Part shown: one piece after another, positions 9,416-18,587 of the stretch | Layout of the letters: every line of letters starts with the position of its first letter | How positions within the stretch are numbered: the stretch's first letter is position 1 | NCBI GenBank assembly: GCA_900314975.1 | Contig: OMXI01000008.1 | Span: forward strand, 1 to 63,648 | Source: an uncultured Eubacteriales bacterium | GTDB lineage: Bacteria; Bacillota; Clostridia; Oscillospirales; Ruminococcaceae | DNA: 63,648 bases | Direction: 5' to 3' | Translations under genes and position numbers: made by a program | The notes under the pieces: generated by a model | The model's input: only the letters and a program-made list of their open reading frames with translations | Told to the model about the DNA's origin: nothing | The model's database searches: none

Positions 9416-9601
9416 TTACCAGCTTGCCTTCTTAACGCCCGGAATCTTGCCCTCGTGAGCGAGTTCTCTGAAGCAGATACGGCAGATGCCGAACTTTCTC
9501 AGATACGCATGAGGTCTTCCGCAGATCTTACATCTGTTGTAAGCACGAGTCGAATACTTAGGCGCAGCCTGCTGCTTGTTTATCATAGACTTCTTTGCCA
9601 T
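9416..9601 (-). CDS. rpsN: 30S ribosomal protein S14 type Z
   Basis: Ribosomal protein uS14 in the short zinc-binding form, 61 residues. The four cysteines are in [20 protein letters not shown], which defines the type Z (zinc) form, as against the long cysteine-free form. The end [11 protein letters not shown] is typical. It lies between rplE and rpsH. Confidence 0.98.
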   Translation of the reverse strand: MAKKSMINKQQAAPKYSTRAYNRCKICGRPHAYLRKFGICRICFRELAHEGKIPGVKKASW

Positions 9602-9621
9602 AACTTATATCCTCCTCTTTC

Positions 9622-10164
9622 TTACTTGTCAGCGAACGGAGCGCCCATAAGAGTGAGCAGCTCTTTTGCTTCTTCGTCGGTGTTAGCGGTTGTGATAAAG
9701 TTGATATCCATACCGCGAACCTTATCGATCTTGTCGTACTCGATCTCAGGGAAAATCAGCTGCTCCTTGATACCGGTAGAGTAGTTGCCTCTGCCGTCGA
9801 AGGAGTTAGCGTTGATACCTCTGAAGTCACGAACACGAGGAAATGCAACGTTGAAAAGTCTGTCAACGAACTCGTACATCTTCTCGCTTCTGAGTGTGAC
9901 CTTAACGCCGATCACCTGTCCGTCACGCAGCTTAAAGTTAGCAACTGACTTCTTTGACTTACATACAACAGGCTTCTGACCTGTGATAGCAGCCAGGTCA
10001 GCCATGATAGCGTCGATGACCTTCTTATTATCCTTATCAGCTCCGCAGCCAACGTTGATGACTACCTTATCGAGCTTAGGGATCTGCATTACGTTTGAGT
10101 AATTGAACTTTTTCATCATAGCAGGAGCTACGGTGTTTACATATTCTTCTTTAAGTCTTGACAT
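9622..10164 (-). CDS. rplE: 50S ribosomal protein L5
   Basis: Ribosomal protein uL5, which binds 5S rRNA and contacts P-site tRNA; 180 residues. Motifs: [20 protein letters not shown] at the start, [19 protein letters not shown] in the middle, and [20 protein letters not shown] near the end. Standard length and position after rplX. Confidence 0.99.
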   Translation of the reverse strand: MSRLKEEYVNTVAPAMMKKFNYSNVMQIPKLDKVVINVGCGADKDNKKVIDAIMADLAAITGQKPVVCKSKKSVANFKLRDGQVIGVKVTLRSEKMYEFVDRLFNVAFPRVRDFRGINANSFDGRGNYSTGIKEQLIFPEIEYDKIDKVRGMDINFITTANTDEEAKELLTLMGAPFADK

Positions 10165-10181
10165 CGTTTAACTCCTCCTTA

Positions 10182-10499
10182 TCATATTTCTTCGCCGCAG
10201 CTCTTGCAGACTCTTACTTTAGAGCCGTCCTCAAGGAACTTGTGACCTGTCCTTGTTGCCTTGCTGCACTTGGGGCAAACCAGCTGTACCTTGCTTGCAT
10301 ACATAGCTGCCTCAGCCTCTACGATGCCGCCCTGCTCGCCCTGTCTTCTTGGCTTAACGTGCTTTGTAGCGATGTTAAGACCTTCAACGATTACCTTTCT
10401 TTCCTTGGGAGATACCTGAAGTACCTTACCCTGCTTGCCCTTATCCTTGCCGGAGAGGACAACGACGGTGTCGCCTGTTTTAACATGTACCTTATTCAT
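10182..10499 (-). CDS. rplX: 50S ribosomal protein L24
   Basis: Ribosomal protein uL24, an assembly initiator of the 50S; 105 residues. A KOW motif lies in the N-terminal [20 protein letters not shown] region. The C-terminal half contains two CxxC pairs, CPKCSKA and CKSCGE, consistent with a zinc-knuckle form found in many Firmicutes. It lies 14 bp after rplN. Confidence 0.98.
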   Translation of the reverse strand: MNKVHVKTGDTVVVLSGKDKGKQGKVLQVSPKERKVIVEGLNIATKHVKPRRQGEQGGIVEAEAAMYASKVQLVCPKCSKATRTGHKFLEDGSKVRVCKSCGEEI

Positions 10500-10513
10500 T
10501 TACGACACCTCCA

Positions 10514-10882
10514 TTAAAGAACTTCCGGAGCGAGTGAAAGGATCTTCAGATAATCCTTTTCTCTCAGTTCCTTTGCAACAGGCCCGAAAATACGGGTTCC
10601 TCTTGGGTTCTTATCTTCCTTGATTATTACAGCAGCGTTCTCGTCGAAACGGATATAAGTACCGTCTGCGCGACGAAGACCCTTTGCTGAACGAACGATT
10701 ACTGCTTTAACAACATCGCCCTTTTTAACAACTCCGCCTGGTGTTGCTTTTTTAACAGAACAAACTACAACGTCACCGATGTTTGCATACTTTCTGCGAG
10801 TTCCGCCAAGAACTCTGATGCACATAAGCTCCTTTGCGCCGGAGTTATCTGCAACCTTAAGGTAAGTCTGCATCTGTATCAC
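10514..10882 (-). CDS. rplN: 50S ribosomal protein L14
   Basis: Ribosomal protein uL14, part of an intersubunit bridge and the docking site of silencing factor RsfS; 122 residues, the invariant family length. Blocks [38 protein letters not shown] and ARIFGPV-like [19 protein letters not shown] are present. Confidence 0.99.
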   Translation of the reverse strand: MIQMQTYLKVADNSGAKELMCIRVLGGTRRKYANIGDVVVCSVKKATPGGVVKKGDVVKAVIVRSAKGLRRADGTYIRFDENAAVIIKEDKNPRGTRIFGPVAKELREKDYLKILSLAPEVL

Positions 10883-10938
10883 AGTGCGTTCCTCCTTTCA
10901 AATATGAAGTGCAATTGCACGTTACTTAATTGAATGAA

Positions 10939-11199
10939 TTACTTCGCCTTTTCGATAATCGAAACAAGTCTCCATCTCTTGTCCTTGGACAGCGGACGAG
11001 TCTCCATGACCTTTACTCTGTCACCGATGCCGCATTCGTTCTTCTCATCGTGTGCCTTGAGCTTAACGGTCTTTTTGATTATCTTCTTGTACAGTGGGTG
11101 CTGAACGTTGTCCTTGATAGCAACAACTATTGTCTTGTCCATCTTATCGGAAACGACAACGCCTACTCTTGTTTTTCTGAGGTTTCTCTCTTCGCTCAC
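10939..11199 (-). CDS. rpsQ: 30S ribosomal protein S17
   Basis: Ribosomal protein uS17, a primary 16S rRNA binder; 86 residues. An OB fold with [20 protein letters not shown] at the start and the loop segment [18 protein letters not shown], which is the family signature. It lies between rpmC and rplN. Confidence 0.99.
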   Translation of the reverse strand: MSEERNLRKTRVGVVVSDKMDKTIVVAIKDNVQHPLYKKIIKKTVKLKAHDEKNECGIGDRVKVMETRPLSKDKRWRLVSIIEKAK

Positions 11200-11219
11200 A
11201 GTAGTTCCTCCTTCACCTT

Positions 11220-11417
11220 TTACTGAATTTCAGACTCTTGCTTACGAATGACTGTCTTAACACGAGCAATATCCTTCTTGACTGCCTTCAATCTCATTGG
11301 GTTCTCCAACTGATTAACGGCGTGCTGGAAACGAAGGTTGAAAAGCTCCTGCTTGAGTTCAGCCAGCTTGCTGTTAAGCTCGTCGGCTGTCATGTTGTTG
11401 ATTTCACTTGCCTTCAT
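11220..11417 (-). CDS. rpmC: 50S ribosomal protein L29
   Basis: Ribosomal protein uL29, at the nascent-chain exit near the trigger factor and SRP docking site; 65 residues, two helices. The [20 protein letters not shown] segment is diagnostic. The start overlaps the rplP stop by one base (TAATG), a translational coupling arrangement. Confidence 0.98.
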   Translation of the reverse strand: MKASEINNMTADELNSKLAELKQELFNLRFQHAVNQLENPMRLKAVKKDIARVKTVIRKQESEIQ

Positions 11418-11848
11418 TACTGCTCACCACCCGTTTCTTGAGTATCTCTGGTTATAAACTTACATTTGATAGGCAGCTTGTGCATTGCAAGACGCATAGC
11501 CTCTCTTGCAGCCTCTTCGCTAACGCCGGCGATCTCGAACATTACTCTGCCCGGCTTAACTACTGCTACCCAGTAATCAGGTGCTCCCTTACCTTTACCC
11601 ATTCGGGTACCAAGCGGCTTTCTTGTAGCCGGCTTGTCCGGGAACAGCTTTATCCAAACCTGACCGCCACGCTTGATGTATCTTGTCATCGCGATACGGG
11701 CAGCCTCGATCTGATTTGATGTGATCCATGCAGGCTGAAGTGCCTGAAGACCAAACTCACCGTTTGAAACCTTGTTTCCGCGCATAGCCTTACCGGTCAT
11801 ACGTCCGCGGTGCTGTTTTCTGTACTTAACTCTCTTTGGAAGCAGCAT
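11417..11848 (-). CDS. rplP: 50S ribosomal protein L16
   Basis: Ribosomal protein uL16, which helps organise the A-site tRNA elbow region and is added late in 50S assembly; 143 residues. [20 protein letters not shown] at the start and the [20 protein letters not shown] block are characteristic. It overlaps both neighbours (rpsC and rpmC) by one base through TAATG junctions. Confidence 0.99.
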   Translation of the reverse strand: MLLPKRVKYRKQHRGRMTGKAMRGNKVSNGEFGLQALQPAWITSNQIEAARIAMTRYIKRGGQVWIKLFPDKPATRKPLGTRMGKGKGAPDYWVAVVKPGRVMFEIAGVSEEAAREAMRLAMHKLPIKCKFITRDTQETGGEQ

Positions 11849-12669
11849 TAGTTGTTACCTCCTTCTCTTTTCATGTCGCGAGCCTTGTTGAACTCTCTGC
11901 GGTTATCCTTGGCTTTGTCGTTCTGACGAGCTCTGCGTCTTCTGTCGTTTCTGCCGTCGGAAGAATCTCTTCTGTCGGAAGGAGCAGCTTCGCCCTTAAG
12001 AACCTCGCCTCTGTATATCCAAACCTTAACGCCGAGCTTACCGTATGTGGTAAGAGCCTCTGCGAAACCGTAGTCGATATCAGCTCTGATCGTCTGAAGC
12101 GGGATAGTACCCTCGTGGTAGCTTTCGCTTCTTGCTATTTCAGCACCTGCAAGTCTGCCGGATACTGTAGTCTTTATACCCTTTGCACCGAGCTTCATAG
12201 CTCTGCCGATGGACTGCTTCATAGCTCTTCTGTAGGAGATTCTGTCCTCCAGGTCGTGAGCTATCTTTTCAGCTACCAGCTGTGCATTAAGGTCAGGTGA
12301 CTTGACCTCAACGATATTTACGGCAACACTCTTGCCTATCATCTTTTCAACGTTTGCACGAAGCTTTTCGATCTCAGCGCCGCCTCTGCCGATAACAAGT
12401 CCGGGTTTAGCACAATGAATGTGTACCTTGACCTTTGAACTGCCGTCCTTATCAGCGAATCTTTCGATCTCAACCTTCGGAACACCTGCGTATACGCACT
12501 TGTCGTTAGGATTCTTCGACCTTCTGTTAAGCTCCTTCATAACGAACTTACGGATGTTGAAGTCCTCTACAAGTGTATCGCCAAAGGTGCTCTTATCTGC
12601 AAACCAGCGGGAATCCCAATTCTTGATAACACCTACACGAAGTCCGTGTGGATTAACTTTCTGTCCCAT
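11848..12669 (-). CDS. rpsC: 30S ribosomal protein S3 with charged C-terminal tail
   Basis: Ribosomal protein uS3 at the mRNA entry site with helicase activity; 273 residues. A KH domain (about 40-110; [20 protein letters not shown]) is followed by the C-domain (AIGR-type [40 protein letters not shown]). The last 55 or so residues are a low-complexity Arg/Asp/Lys-rich tail. Family members are often about 220 residues, so the tail is an extension, probably disordered. Confidence 0.98.
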   Translation of the reverse strand: MGQKVNPHGLRVGVIKNWDSRWFADKSTFGDTLVEDFNIRKFVMKELNRRSKNPNDKCVYAGVPKVEIERFADKDGSSKVKVHIHCAKPGLVIGRGGAEIEKLRANVEKMIGKSVAVNIVEVKSPDLNAQLVAEKIAHDLEDRISYRRAMKQSIGRAMKLGAKGIKTTVSGRLAGAEIARSESYHEGTIPLQTIRADIDYGFAEALTTYGKLGVKVWIYRGEVLKGEAAPSDRRDSSDGRNDRRRRARQNDKAKDNRREFNKARDMKREGGNN

Positions 12670-12685
12670 AGTTTACCTCCTTAGC

Positions 12686-13021
12686 TTATTCCTTTTCCTT
12701 GAGAACTACCGTTATATGCGATGTTCTCTTAAGGATCCTAAAGGCTCTGCCCTGTGCTCTTGGCATTATCCTCTTCATTATAGGTCCCGGACAAACATAA
12801 CACTCACTTACATAAAGACTGTTCTTGTCCATGTTATGATTGTTCTCTGCGTTGTGAGCGGCGGACTTGAGAAGCTTTTCCAGATATTCACTTGCAGCCT
12901 TTGGTGTATGCTTTACTGTTGCCATTGCAACGTCTAAATCTTTTCCTCTGATAAGGTCAAGAACTATCTGAACCTTACGAGGAGCAATTCGAGCATTTCT
13001 CACGATTGCTTTTGCTTCCAT
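12686..13021 (-). CDS. rplV: 50S ribosomal protein L22
   Basis: Ribosomal protein uL22, whose extended loop lines the peptide exit tunnel; 111 residues. The start [20 protein letters not shown] and the loop segment [20 protein letters not shown] are diagnostic. Standard place between rpsS and rpsC. Confidence 0.98.
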   Translation of the reverse strand: MEAKAIVRNARIAPRKVQIVLDLIRGKDLDVAMATVKHTPKAASEYLEKLLKSAAHNAENNHNMDKNSLYVSECYVCPGPIMKRIMPRAQGRAFRILKRTSHITVVLKEKE

Positions 13022-13042
13022 GTTGTTTTCCTCCTTTGCTCA

Positions 13043-13324
13043 CTACTTACCGCTGTTTGAGGTCTTTGAACCTGCATGACCCTTAAAGGTTCTTGTCGGT
13101 GCGAACTCACCCAGCTTATGACCTACCATATCCTCAGTAACATATACAGGCACGTGCTTGCGTCCGTCGTGTACTGCGAATGTATGACCTACAAAATCAG
13201 GGAATATTGTTGAAGCTCTGCTCCAGGTCTTGAGCACCTTCTTTTCACCTGCTTCGTTCATTGCCTTGACTCTCTTGAGAAGGACCGGCTGAACGTATGG
13301 TCCCTTCTTTACGCTTCTGCTCAT
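13043..13324 (-). CDS. rpsS: 30S ribosomal protein S19
   Basis: Ribosomal protein uS19 of the 30S head, 93 residues. [20 protein letters not shown] at the start and the [19 protein letters not shown]-terminal block are the family hallmarks. An AGGAGGACGATG-type site precedes the start. Confidence 0.99.
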   Translation of the reverse strand: MSRSVKKGPYVQPVLLKRVKAMNEAGEKKVLKTWSRASTIFPDFVGHTFAVHDGRKHVPVYVTEDMVGHKLGEFAPTRTFKGHAGSKTSNSGK

Positions 13325-13346
13325 TTATCATCGTCCTCCTTTCAGA

Positions 13347-14180
13347 TTACTTACCGTTTCTACGCTTTACGATAAACTTATCGGAGCGATGATGTTTAGC
13401 ACGAGTCTTGTAACCCATTGTCGGCTTACCCCAAGGAGTAACAGGTGACGGACGGCCTACAGGAGCTCTGCCCTCACCACCGCCGTGCGGGTGATCGCAT
13501 GGGTTCATTACGGAACCGCGGACTGTCGGTCTCCAGCCCATGTAACGCTTTCTGCCGGCTTTACCGATGTTAACGTTCTCATGGTCGATGTTGCCTACCT
13601 GTCCGATAGATGCCATACAGTTGATAGGGATCTTTCTCATTTCGCCTGATGGAAGTCTTACAAGTGCGTACTTGTCTTCCTTACCCATAAGCTGAGCCAT
13701 GTTTCCTGCCGATCTTACGAGCTGTGCGCCCTTGCCCGGATAAAGCTCGATGTTGTGGATAAACGTACCAACAGGGATGTTAGCAAGTGCGAGTGCGTTG
13801 CCCGGCTTGATGTCGGCATCAGCGCCTGCTCTTACTGTATCGCCTACCTTGAGTCCGTTAGGAGCGATGATGTATCTCTTCTCTCCGTCCTCGTACTCAA
13901 CCAGTGCGATAAATGCTGAACGGTTAGGATCGTACTCTATTGTAAGAACCTGTGCGTTCATATTGAGTTTGTTTCTCTTAAAGTCAATTACACGGTATTT
14001 TCTTCTCACTCTTCCGCCTCTGTGACGAACTGTGATCCTACCGTAGCTGTTTCTGCCCGAATGTTCCTTTATAGGCTCAAGCAGAGATTTACATGGAGCA
14101 ACCTTTGACAGACCCGAGTAATCGGTAACGGTCATACCACGGCGACCGTTTGTCGTAGGCTTGTAGCTCTTTATTGCCAT
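13347..14180 (-). CDS. rplB: 50S ribosomal protein L2
   Basis: Ribosomal protein uL2, required for subunit association and peptidyl transferase activity; 277 residues, standard. Motifs: [20 protein letters not shown] at the start, [17 protein letters not shown], and the C-terminal [19 protein letters not shown] with the functionally important histidine. It is separated from rplW by an unusual 263-bp non-coding stretch. Confidence 0.99.
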   Translation of the reverse strand: MAIKSYKPTTNGRRGMTVTDYSGLSKVAPCKSLLEPIKEHSGRNSYGRITVRHRGGRVRRKYRVIDFKRNKLNMNAQVLTIEYDPNRSAFIALVEYEDGEKRYIIAPNGLKVGDTVRAGADADIKPGNALALANIPVGTFIHNIELYPGKGAQLVRSAGNMAQLMGKEDKYALVRLPSGEMRKIPINCMASIGQVGNIDHENVNIGKAGRKRYMGWRPTVRGSVMNPCDHPHGGGEGRAPVGRPSPVTPWGKPTMGYKTRAKHHRSDKFIVKRRNGK

Positions 14181-14443
14181 TATAAATTCACTCCTTATCT
14201 GAGTTTTGCGAAAAGGTCAAAGCGTTTCGTGCAAAGCTCCTGCCAAGCACCCCAGCCAAGCACCCTTCCATACTTACGCCTGCGGTGAAAATGATGTCCC
14301 CGAAAGCACTCACCGTATCGGTGCGCCCCGTGACATTCAGCAGCCCTCGCTGCCTCGCAGGTCACCTTTGCAGCACTCGGTGTTTGCGCCCTGCAAAGTC
14401 CGCATACGGCATCTGCCGCATCTCTTTTATGACGGTATCGGTA
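14181..14443 (-). promoter_or_regulatory. Structured non-coding gap between rplW and rplB
   Basis: Genes in this cluster are otherwise 0-130 bp apart, yet this gap is 263 bp and GC-rich. It holds adjacent inverted repeats: CTTTGCAG/CTGCAAAG (14366-14398), GTGAC/GTCAC (14330-14365) enclosing GCAGC-CCTC-GCTGC, and CACCG-TAT-CGGTG (14311-14323). An 11-bp direct repeat GCCAAGCACCC lies at 14242 and 14255. The minus strand has no plausible coding frame and no recognised terminator. I interpret it as a structured segment of the S10 transcript, function unknown. Confidence 0.55.
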
Positions 14444-14737
14444 TTAGTACATACCCTCGAAGAACTCGATAGTCTTGTCGCCGTCAAGAGTAACGATCGC
14501 CTTTTTCCAGTCGGCACGGTAACCGGTAAATCTACCCATTCTCTTTTCCTTGCCCTTGACGATCATAGTGTTCACACTTGCAACCTTTACGTCGAAAAGC
14601 TCTTCAACAGCCTTTGCGATCTCGATCTTGTTAGCGTTCTTTGCTACCTTGAAAGTGTAAACATTGTTCTGAAGTCTGTCCATTGCATCTTCTGTGATGA
14701 CAGGCTTGATTATAATATCCTGAGCAGTTTTCATCAT
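14444..14737 (-). CDS. rplW: 50S ribosomal protein L23
   Basis: Ribosomal protein uL23 at the tunnel exit, the docking site for trigger factor and SRP; 97 residues. [20 protein letters not shown] at the start and [20 protein letters not shown] in the extended loop are diagnostic. Its ATG overlaps the rplD stop (ATGA). Confidence 0.98.
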   Translation of the reverse strand: MMKTAQDIIIKPVITEDAMDRLQNNVYTFKVAKNANKIEIAKAVEELFDVKVASVNTMIVKGKEKRMGRFTGYRADWKKAIVTLDGDKTIEFFEGMY

Positions 14738-15357
14738 GCATAAACCTCCTCGATCTTCTTTACAGCATCTGAGGAAACGATAAACTTATCGTAGTTCAGA
14801 ATATCGTAAACGCAAAGTGTGTTTACAGTTGCTGTCTTAACGCCGGGGATGTTGTTTGCGCTCTTTACTACCTTAGCGTCAGCCTCAGCGGTAACGATAA
14901 GAGCCTTGCCCGTAGCGTTGAGAGCCTTGAGCATCTCTACCATGGTCTTTGTCTTGAACTCGTCAGTAGTGATGTTGTCAACAACTACGAGGTTCTCGTC
15001 AGCGACCTTGGTGGAAAGTGCAGACTTCATACCCAGTCTTCTTTCCTTCTTGTTGAGCGTATAGCTGTAATCTCTTGGCTTAGGTCCGAGTGCGATACCA
15101 CCGTGAACCCACTGCGGAGCTCTGATGGAACCCTGTCTTGCATGACCTGTACCCTTCTGTCTCCAGGGCTTTCTTCCGCCGCCGCTTACCTCAGTTCTGG
15201 TGAGCGTGGACTGTGTGCCCTGTCTCTGATTTGCAAGGTAGTTGACTACCATTGCGTGAAGGATAGCCTTGTTTGGCTTTATGCCGAATATTTCATCATT
15301 AAGCTCAGTGTCGGTAACTTTTTTACCTGCCATATCAAATACTGCGATCTTTGACAT
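14734..15357 (-). CDS. rplD: 50S ribosomal protein L4
   Basis: Ribosomal protein uL4, whose loop reaches the exit tunnel; 207 residues. The start is placed at the ATG giving [16 protein letters not shown], 7-8 nt after a GGAAGGAGGAG site; an upstream GTG is excluded because it precedes that site. The tunnel loop segment [19 protein letters not shown] is present. In proteobacteria L4 represses the S10 operon; a structured leader exists here, but an L4 role is untested. Confidence 0.97.
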   Translation of the reverse strand: MSKIAVFDMAGKKVTDTELNDEIFGIKPNKAILHAMVVNYLANQRQGTQSTLTRTEVSGGGRKPWRQKGTGHARQGSIRAPQWVHGGIALGPKPRDYSYTLNKKERRLGMKSALSTKVADENLVVVDNITTDEFKTKTMVEMLKALNATGKALIVTAEADAKVVKSANNIPGVKTATVNTLCVYDILNYDKFIVSSDAVKKIEEVYA

Positions 15358-15374
15358 ATTAACTCCTCCTTCCA

Positions 15375-16010
15375 CTAAGCCTTCTTAACGCAGTCAACTA
15401 TCGTTACGGTGCCGTTCTTAGGACCCGGGATAGCGCCCTTGATTGCGATAAGATTATTTTCAGCGTCAACCTTTACGACCTTAAGATTCTGTACAGTTAC
15501 CTTTGTGTTACCGTACTGACCGGGCATCTTCTTGCCCTTGTAGATCCTTGAAGGATCCGAGCAAGCACCGTAGGAACCTGCATGTCTGTGTACAGGACCT
15601 GTGCCGTGTGTTTCCTTGAGTCTGTGTCCGTTATGACGCTTGATCGTTCCTGAAAAACCGTGACCCTTGCTTGTGCCGCTTACATCAACGATGTCGCCCT
15701 CTGCAAAAGTATCAGCCTTTACGATATCACCAACGTTGAGTGCAGAGCAATCGTCAAGTCTGAATTCCTTGAGTGTTCTCTTCATTGCAACGTCAGCCTT
15801 CTTGAAGTGACCCTGCAGAGGCTTGTTCACTCTCTTTGCTCTGATGTCGCCGTAGCCCAGCTGTACAGCCTCGTAACCGTCGTTCTCGGCGGTTTTCTTC
15901 TGTACTACTACGCAAGGACCGGCTTCAACTACTGTTACAGGAATGACCTTTCCTGCTTCATCGAAGATCTGTGTCATACCGATCTTCTTACCGATGATTC
16001 CCTTTACCAT
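15375..16010 (-). CDS. rplC: 50S ribosomal protein L3
   Basis: Ribosomal protein uL3, an early 50S assembly protein near the peptidyl transferase centre; 211 residues. [20 protein letters not shown] at the start and the [15 protein letters not shown] and [20 protein letters not shown] loop blocks are signatures. It follows rpsJ by 89 bp. Confidence 0.99.
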   Translation of the reverse strand: MVKGIIGKKIGMTQIFDEAGKVIPVTVVEAGPCVVVQKKTAENDGYEAVQLGYGDIRAKRVNKPLQGHFKKADVAMKRTLKEFRLDDCSALNVGDIVKADTFAEGDIVDVSGTSKGHGFSGTIKRHNGHRLKETHGTGPVHRHAGSYGACSDPSRIYKGKKMPGQYGNTKVTVQNLKVVKVDAENNLIAIKGAIPGPKNGTVTIVDCVKKA

Positions 16011-16099
16011 GATTTTTTCCTCCTTTGGTTATTGGTTGGTTGTCCAACATGACCTGCGTGCCATTGTGTTTTGAGAACACACGTGTTCTCCGTTGGAAA

Positions 16100-16414
16100 C
16101 TACTTGGTCTCCATTACAATGTTAACACCGGCAGGAAGTTCAAGATTTTCAAGTGATGCTACAGTTTCCTTGGTAGGTCTGATAACCACGATAAGTCTCT
16201 TGTGAGTTCTCATCTCGAACTGCTCACGGCTGTCCTTGTACTTGTGAACGGCACGGAGGATAGTGATTATCTCCTTGTCGGTCGGAAGTGGGATAGGACC
16301 TGAAACCTGTGCGCCAGAACGCTTAACAGCCTCCACGATCTTCACTGCTGCTGCATCTACAACAGCGTGCTCGTAACCCTTGATCTTGATTCTGATTTTT
16401 TCATTGACTGCCAC
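16100..16414 (-). CDS. rpsJ: 30S ribosomal protein S10 / NusJ (GTG start)
   Basis: Ribosomal protein uS10, also NusE of antitermination complexes with NusB; 104 residues. The start is the GTG giving [16 protein letters not shown], 9 nt after AAGGAGG. A longer frame starts at 16453 but places that site inside the gene. Motifs: [20 protein letters not shown] and [20 protein letters not shown]. It is the first gene of the S10 cluster. Confidence 0.97.
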   Translation of the reverse strand: MAVNEKIRIKIKGYEHAVVDAAAVKIVEAVKRSGAQVSGPIPLPTDKEIITILRAVHKYKDSREQFEMRTHKRLIVVIRPTKETVASLENLELPAGVNIVMETK

Positions 16415-16453
16415 TTGAATCCGCCTCCTTAAAAATTTTGAATTAGGGGGCAA

Positions 16454-16562
16454 AAGTCTTGTTTGTTACAAGCAAAGCCTGAGTCAATTGCGTCTACCAT
16501 CAACTCTTTTGCTTTTGCCTTGTCAATCGCAAACGCAATTGACAGGTTTTGCTTCAAGACTT
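16454..16562 (-). promoter_or_regulatory. Long imperfect inverted repeat in the rpsJ leader
   Basis: The arms are at 16454-16492 and 16534-16562. They pair AAGTCTTG, AAGCAAA(A/G)CCTG and TCAATTGCG with their complements, interrupted by an 8-nt insertion (TTTGTTAC) on one side. The result is a stem of nearly 30 bp about 40 nt upstream of the rpsJ start. Inferred leader structure, possibly controlling rpsJ translation. Confidence 0.6.
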
Positions 16563-16620
16563 ATCCGAAATACCCTTTATTTTAAACTTACACTCTGCCG
16601 TGTGTTCCCTGCCCTCTCAC

Positions 16621-16652
16621 AAAAAATTCCGAAACCGCTGTGACGGTTCGGA
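16621..16652 (-). terminator. Intrinsic terminator inside the S10 leader
   Basis: On the minus strand TCCGAACCG pairs with CGGTTTCGGA around a 6-nt loop and is followed by ATTTTTTG. It lies about 205 nt upstream of rpsJ and about 300 nt after the promoter, so it is either an attenuator of the S10 operon or the end of an independent RNA. Confidence 0.8.
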
Positions 16653-16949
16653 CGGAAAACAGACACACAGCCATACGCACTCACACCAAAGCAGAGATAC
16701 CCCTGCCTTCGCAAGAAGCATAAGCACATACCGTGTCGGTATTTCAGTCGCCCGGTTTAAAATCGGACATACTCCGCGGAAATTACCCGGTCAACCGCCG
16801 GCAACCTTCCGTTTCAACGCATATCTTTTCGCTCCGCGTCCGCCTTATGCACGGTCACTCCCGTCGGACTTTCCTCACGCTGCCAAGACCCCGTCGAGCC
16901 TTCGCCGCACTTGCATTCAGCTGCATTCAGAGCATTGTGCAGTCACGCA
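16653..16949 (-). ncRNA. Candidate structured RNA in the S10 operon leader
   Basis: Between the promoter (16956-16984) and the terminator (16621-16652) the minus strand can fold into several hairpins: GTCCG/CGGAC enclosing ACGG/CCGT (16838-16869), ATACCG-ACA-CGGTAT (16728-16742) and AAAGCAG/CTGCCTT (16688-16709). It contains the 11-mer GAGGAAAGTCC (16866-16876), identical to a conserved RNase P RNA segment, but lacks the other RNase P landmarks. No reading frame is convincing on either strand here. Either a riboregulatory leader or a stand-alone RNA. Confidence 0.5.
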
Positions 16950-16955
16950 AGTATC

Positions 16956-16984
16956 ATTATACACTATGCCTGCGGCAATTTCAA
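16956..16984 (-). promoter_or_regulatory. Promoter of the S10-spc-alpha cluster
   Basis: TTGAAA (16979-16984), 17-bp spacer, TATAAT (16956-16961) on the minus strand. Transcription would begin near 16949, giving a leader of about 535 nt before rpsJ. From 16985 to 17230 I see nothing further. Confidence 0.8.
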
Positions 16985-17230
16985 GCATTTTCTATTGAAT
17001 TGCAGCGTAGAATTTTCACCGCCTTGCGCGCCGCTTTTTATGCACAATGCACAACCGCACAACAAGATATCTATATATTGTGTCCACGCATTTTGCAGCC
17101 ACAAAACTATGTGTATGACAAAGCATATATTTAATATAGTATATAATACACCCGGCCGCCGCGAAAAAATCCTTGCGCAGCCACGCGCACACCATTGTGC
17201 AAAAGCCGTGTTTTTGGGATAAATTCCGCT

Positions 17231-17259
17231 TGACAAATGTGAATATTTAGATTATAATA
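17231..17259 (+). promoter_or_regulatory. Promoter of the zinc-ribbon gene group
   Basis: Perfect consensus: TTGACA (17231-17236), 17-bp spacer, TATAAT (17254-17259). It is followed by a roughly 70-nt leader and an AGGAGG site before the gene at 17337. Confidence 0.9.
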
Positions 17260-17336
17260 TGTAAGGTTACTGTTGCCGTTTTAATGCGGTAAACAGCATG
17301 GAGAGAATTTTATTTGGATTCTAGGAGGATTTTGTT

Positions 17337-17975
17337 ATGTCTAAATTTTGTGGTCATTGTGGTACGACATTAGCCGATAATGCAACATTCTGCCCAAGCT
17401 GCGGCGCTCCCGTGAGCGACCAGGGTATGCCCCAGCAGCAGTTCAGCCAGCCCCAGCAGTTCAATCAGCCCGCATATGCAGGCGCACCTATGGGCGCTGC
17501 TAAAAAGGGTTTGAGCAAGAACGCAAAGCTCGGTATCATCATCGCAGCAGGTGTTGTCGTTGTTGGTCTTCTCGTTTGGCTGATCATCGCGCTTCTCGGC
17601 GGCGGATACGAAAAGCCTGTCAAGAACTATGTAAAGGCGCTTGAAAAGCAGGATTACGACCTTTACTGCGAGGCACTCACTCCATCGGGAAGCGGACTTG
17701 CAGGACTTACAGCTTCAAAGCCAAGCACAAGCTCTTTCCAGAACAGGATAAAGAACATGATAAGCAAGTACGGCGAGGACTATAAGATCTCTTACAATGT
17801 AGTTGAAAAAGAGAGAATGGATAAATCGCAGACACTCGGTCTGGTTGACGACGGATACAAGCTCAAGCTCGAGTTCACAATTGTCGGCTCAAAGAAGGAA
17901 GCTACAGTAACAAAGAACGTTACGGTACTTAAATCAGACGGCAATTGGTATCTCACCAGCGCGATATCCCTCTGA
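17337..17975 (+). CDS. Zinc-ribbon membrane protein with extracytoplasmic domain
   Basis: 212 residues. The N-terminus is a zinc ribbon (C5, C8, C19, C22: CGHCG and CPSCG), followed by a Gln/Pro-rich linker (about 31-60), one transmembrane segment (about 64-88) and an outside C-terminal domain of about 120 residues. That domain begins KPVKNYVKALEKQDYDLY and ends KSDGNWYLTSAISL, resembling the small NTF2-like/DUF4878-type domains found in such proteins. A cytoplasmic zinc ribbon joined to an outside domain suggests a sensor or envelope protein; the function is unknown. It has a strong own promoter and an AGGAGG site. Confidence 0.75.
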   Translation: MSKFCGHCGTTLADNATFCPSCGAPVSDQGMPQQQFSQPQQFNQPAYAGAPMGAAKKGLSKNAKLGIIIAAGVVVVGLLVWLIIALLGGGYEKPVKNYVKALEKQDYDLYCEALTPSGSGLAGLTASKPSTSSFQNRIKNMISKYGEDYKISYNVVEKERMDKSQTLGLVDDGYKLKLEFTIVGSKKEATVTKNVTVLKSDGNWYLTSAISL

Positions 17976-18062
17976 TACGTTTAATTCGGACCATCACGGC
18001 GTACCTGCCCGACATTTCGGTGCCGGGTATGCCGTTTGCTTTTGCTTGAAAACAGGACTGTT

Positions 18063-18557
18063 ATGAAAAAATACATTGTGACTTTAACTATGGTACTTGC
18101 GGCGCTTTTGTGCTTCAGCGGGTGCGGTGATTCGACTGTCGAGGCTTCAAACCACGAAAGACCGATACTCAACCTATGCCTTAGCATCGAGCATAACGAC
18201 TCGCAGACGTACCTCAACTGCTTTGTGCCCGCGGCAAAAAATGCGTATCTGAAACAGCACAGCAGCTCGGGCAGCGGCGATATTATAACGACCGTGCTGA
18301 AAAACAGCGGTCTTGAAAGCGGAGAAAAGCTCACCTACGAGGTTATAGGCAAGCTTGAGCTTGCCAGCGCCGACCGCGAAAAGCTGACAAAGCAGTACAG
18401 GTCAAAATACTCCAAAAACGTTACCATCGAAAAGGCATTCCAGATAGATGCCAACATATCCTCGTCAAAAAAGTCAGACGTTCGCAGGTTCAACACCGTG
18501 CTTATCGACGGCAGCTGGTACATTTTTGATGACGTAATAGAAAAATTCAAGTTCTGA
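18063..18557 (+). CDS. Small lipoprotein related to its zinc-ribbon neighbour
   Basis: 164 residues from the ATG giving MKKYIVTLTMVLAALLCFSG. The signal peptide ends in a lipobox-like sequence with the modified cysteine at C21 (FSGCG), so the protein should be anchored on the outer face of the membrane. The mature part (RPILNLCLSIEHNDSQTYLN to DGSWYIFDDVIEKF) has the same start and end pattern as the outside domain of the gene at 17337, so the two probably share a fold. Only a weak ribosome binding site is visible. The longer frame from 18036 adds no plausible signal. Confidence 0.7.
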   Translation: MKKYIVTLTMVLAALLCFSGCGDSTVEASNHERPILNLCLSIEHNDSQTYLNCFVPAAKNAYLKQHSSSGSGDIITTVLKNSGLESGEKLTYEVIGKLELASADREKLTKQYRSKYSKNVTIEKAFQIDANISSSKKSDVRRFNTVLIDGSWYIFDDVIEKFKF

Positions 18558-18587
18558 AAACGCAGACATACAAAGGAGATATTATAA

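Noticed and set aside
16653-16949. RNase P RNA (rnpB), because of GAGGAAAGTCC about 75 nt from the predicted start and a length near 330 nt
   Set aside because: The other universal landmarks (an ACAGAA/GGCUUA-type 3' block and the AGAUGAAUGA-type block) are not present, and the sequence after the 11-mer does not match P4-P5.
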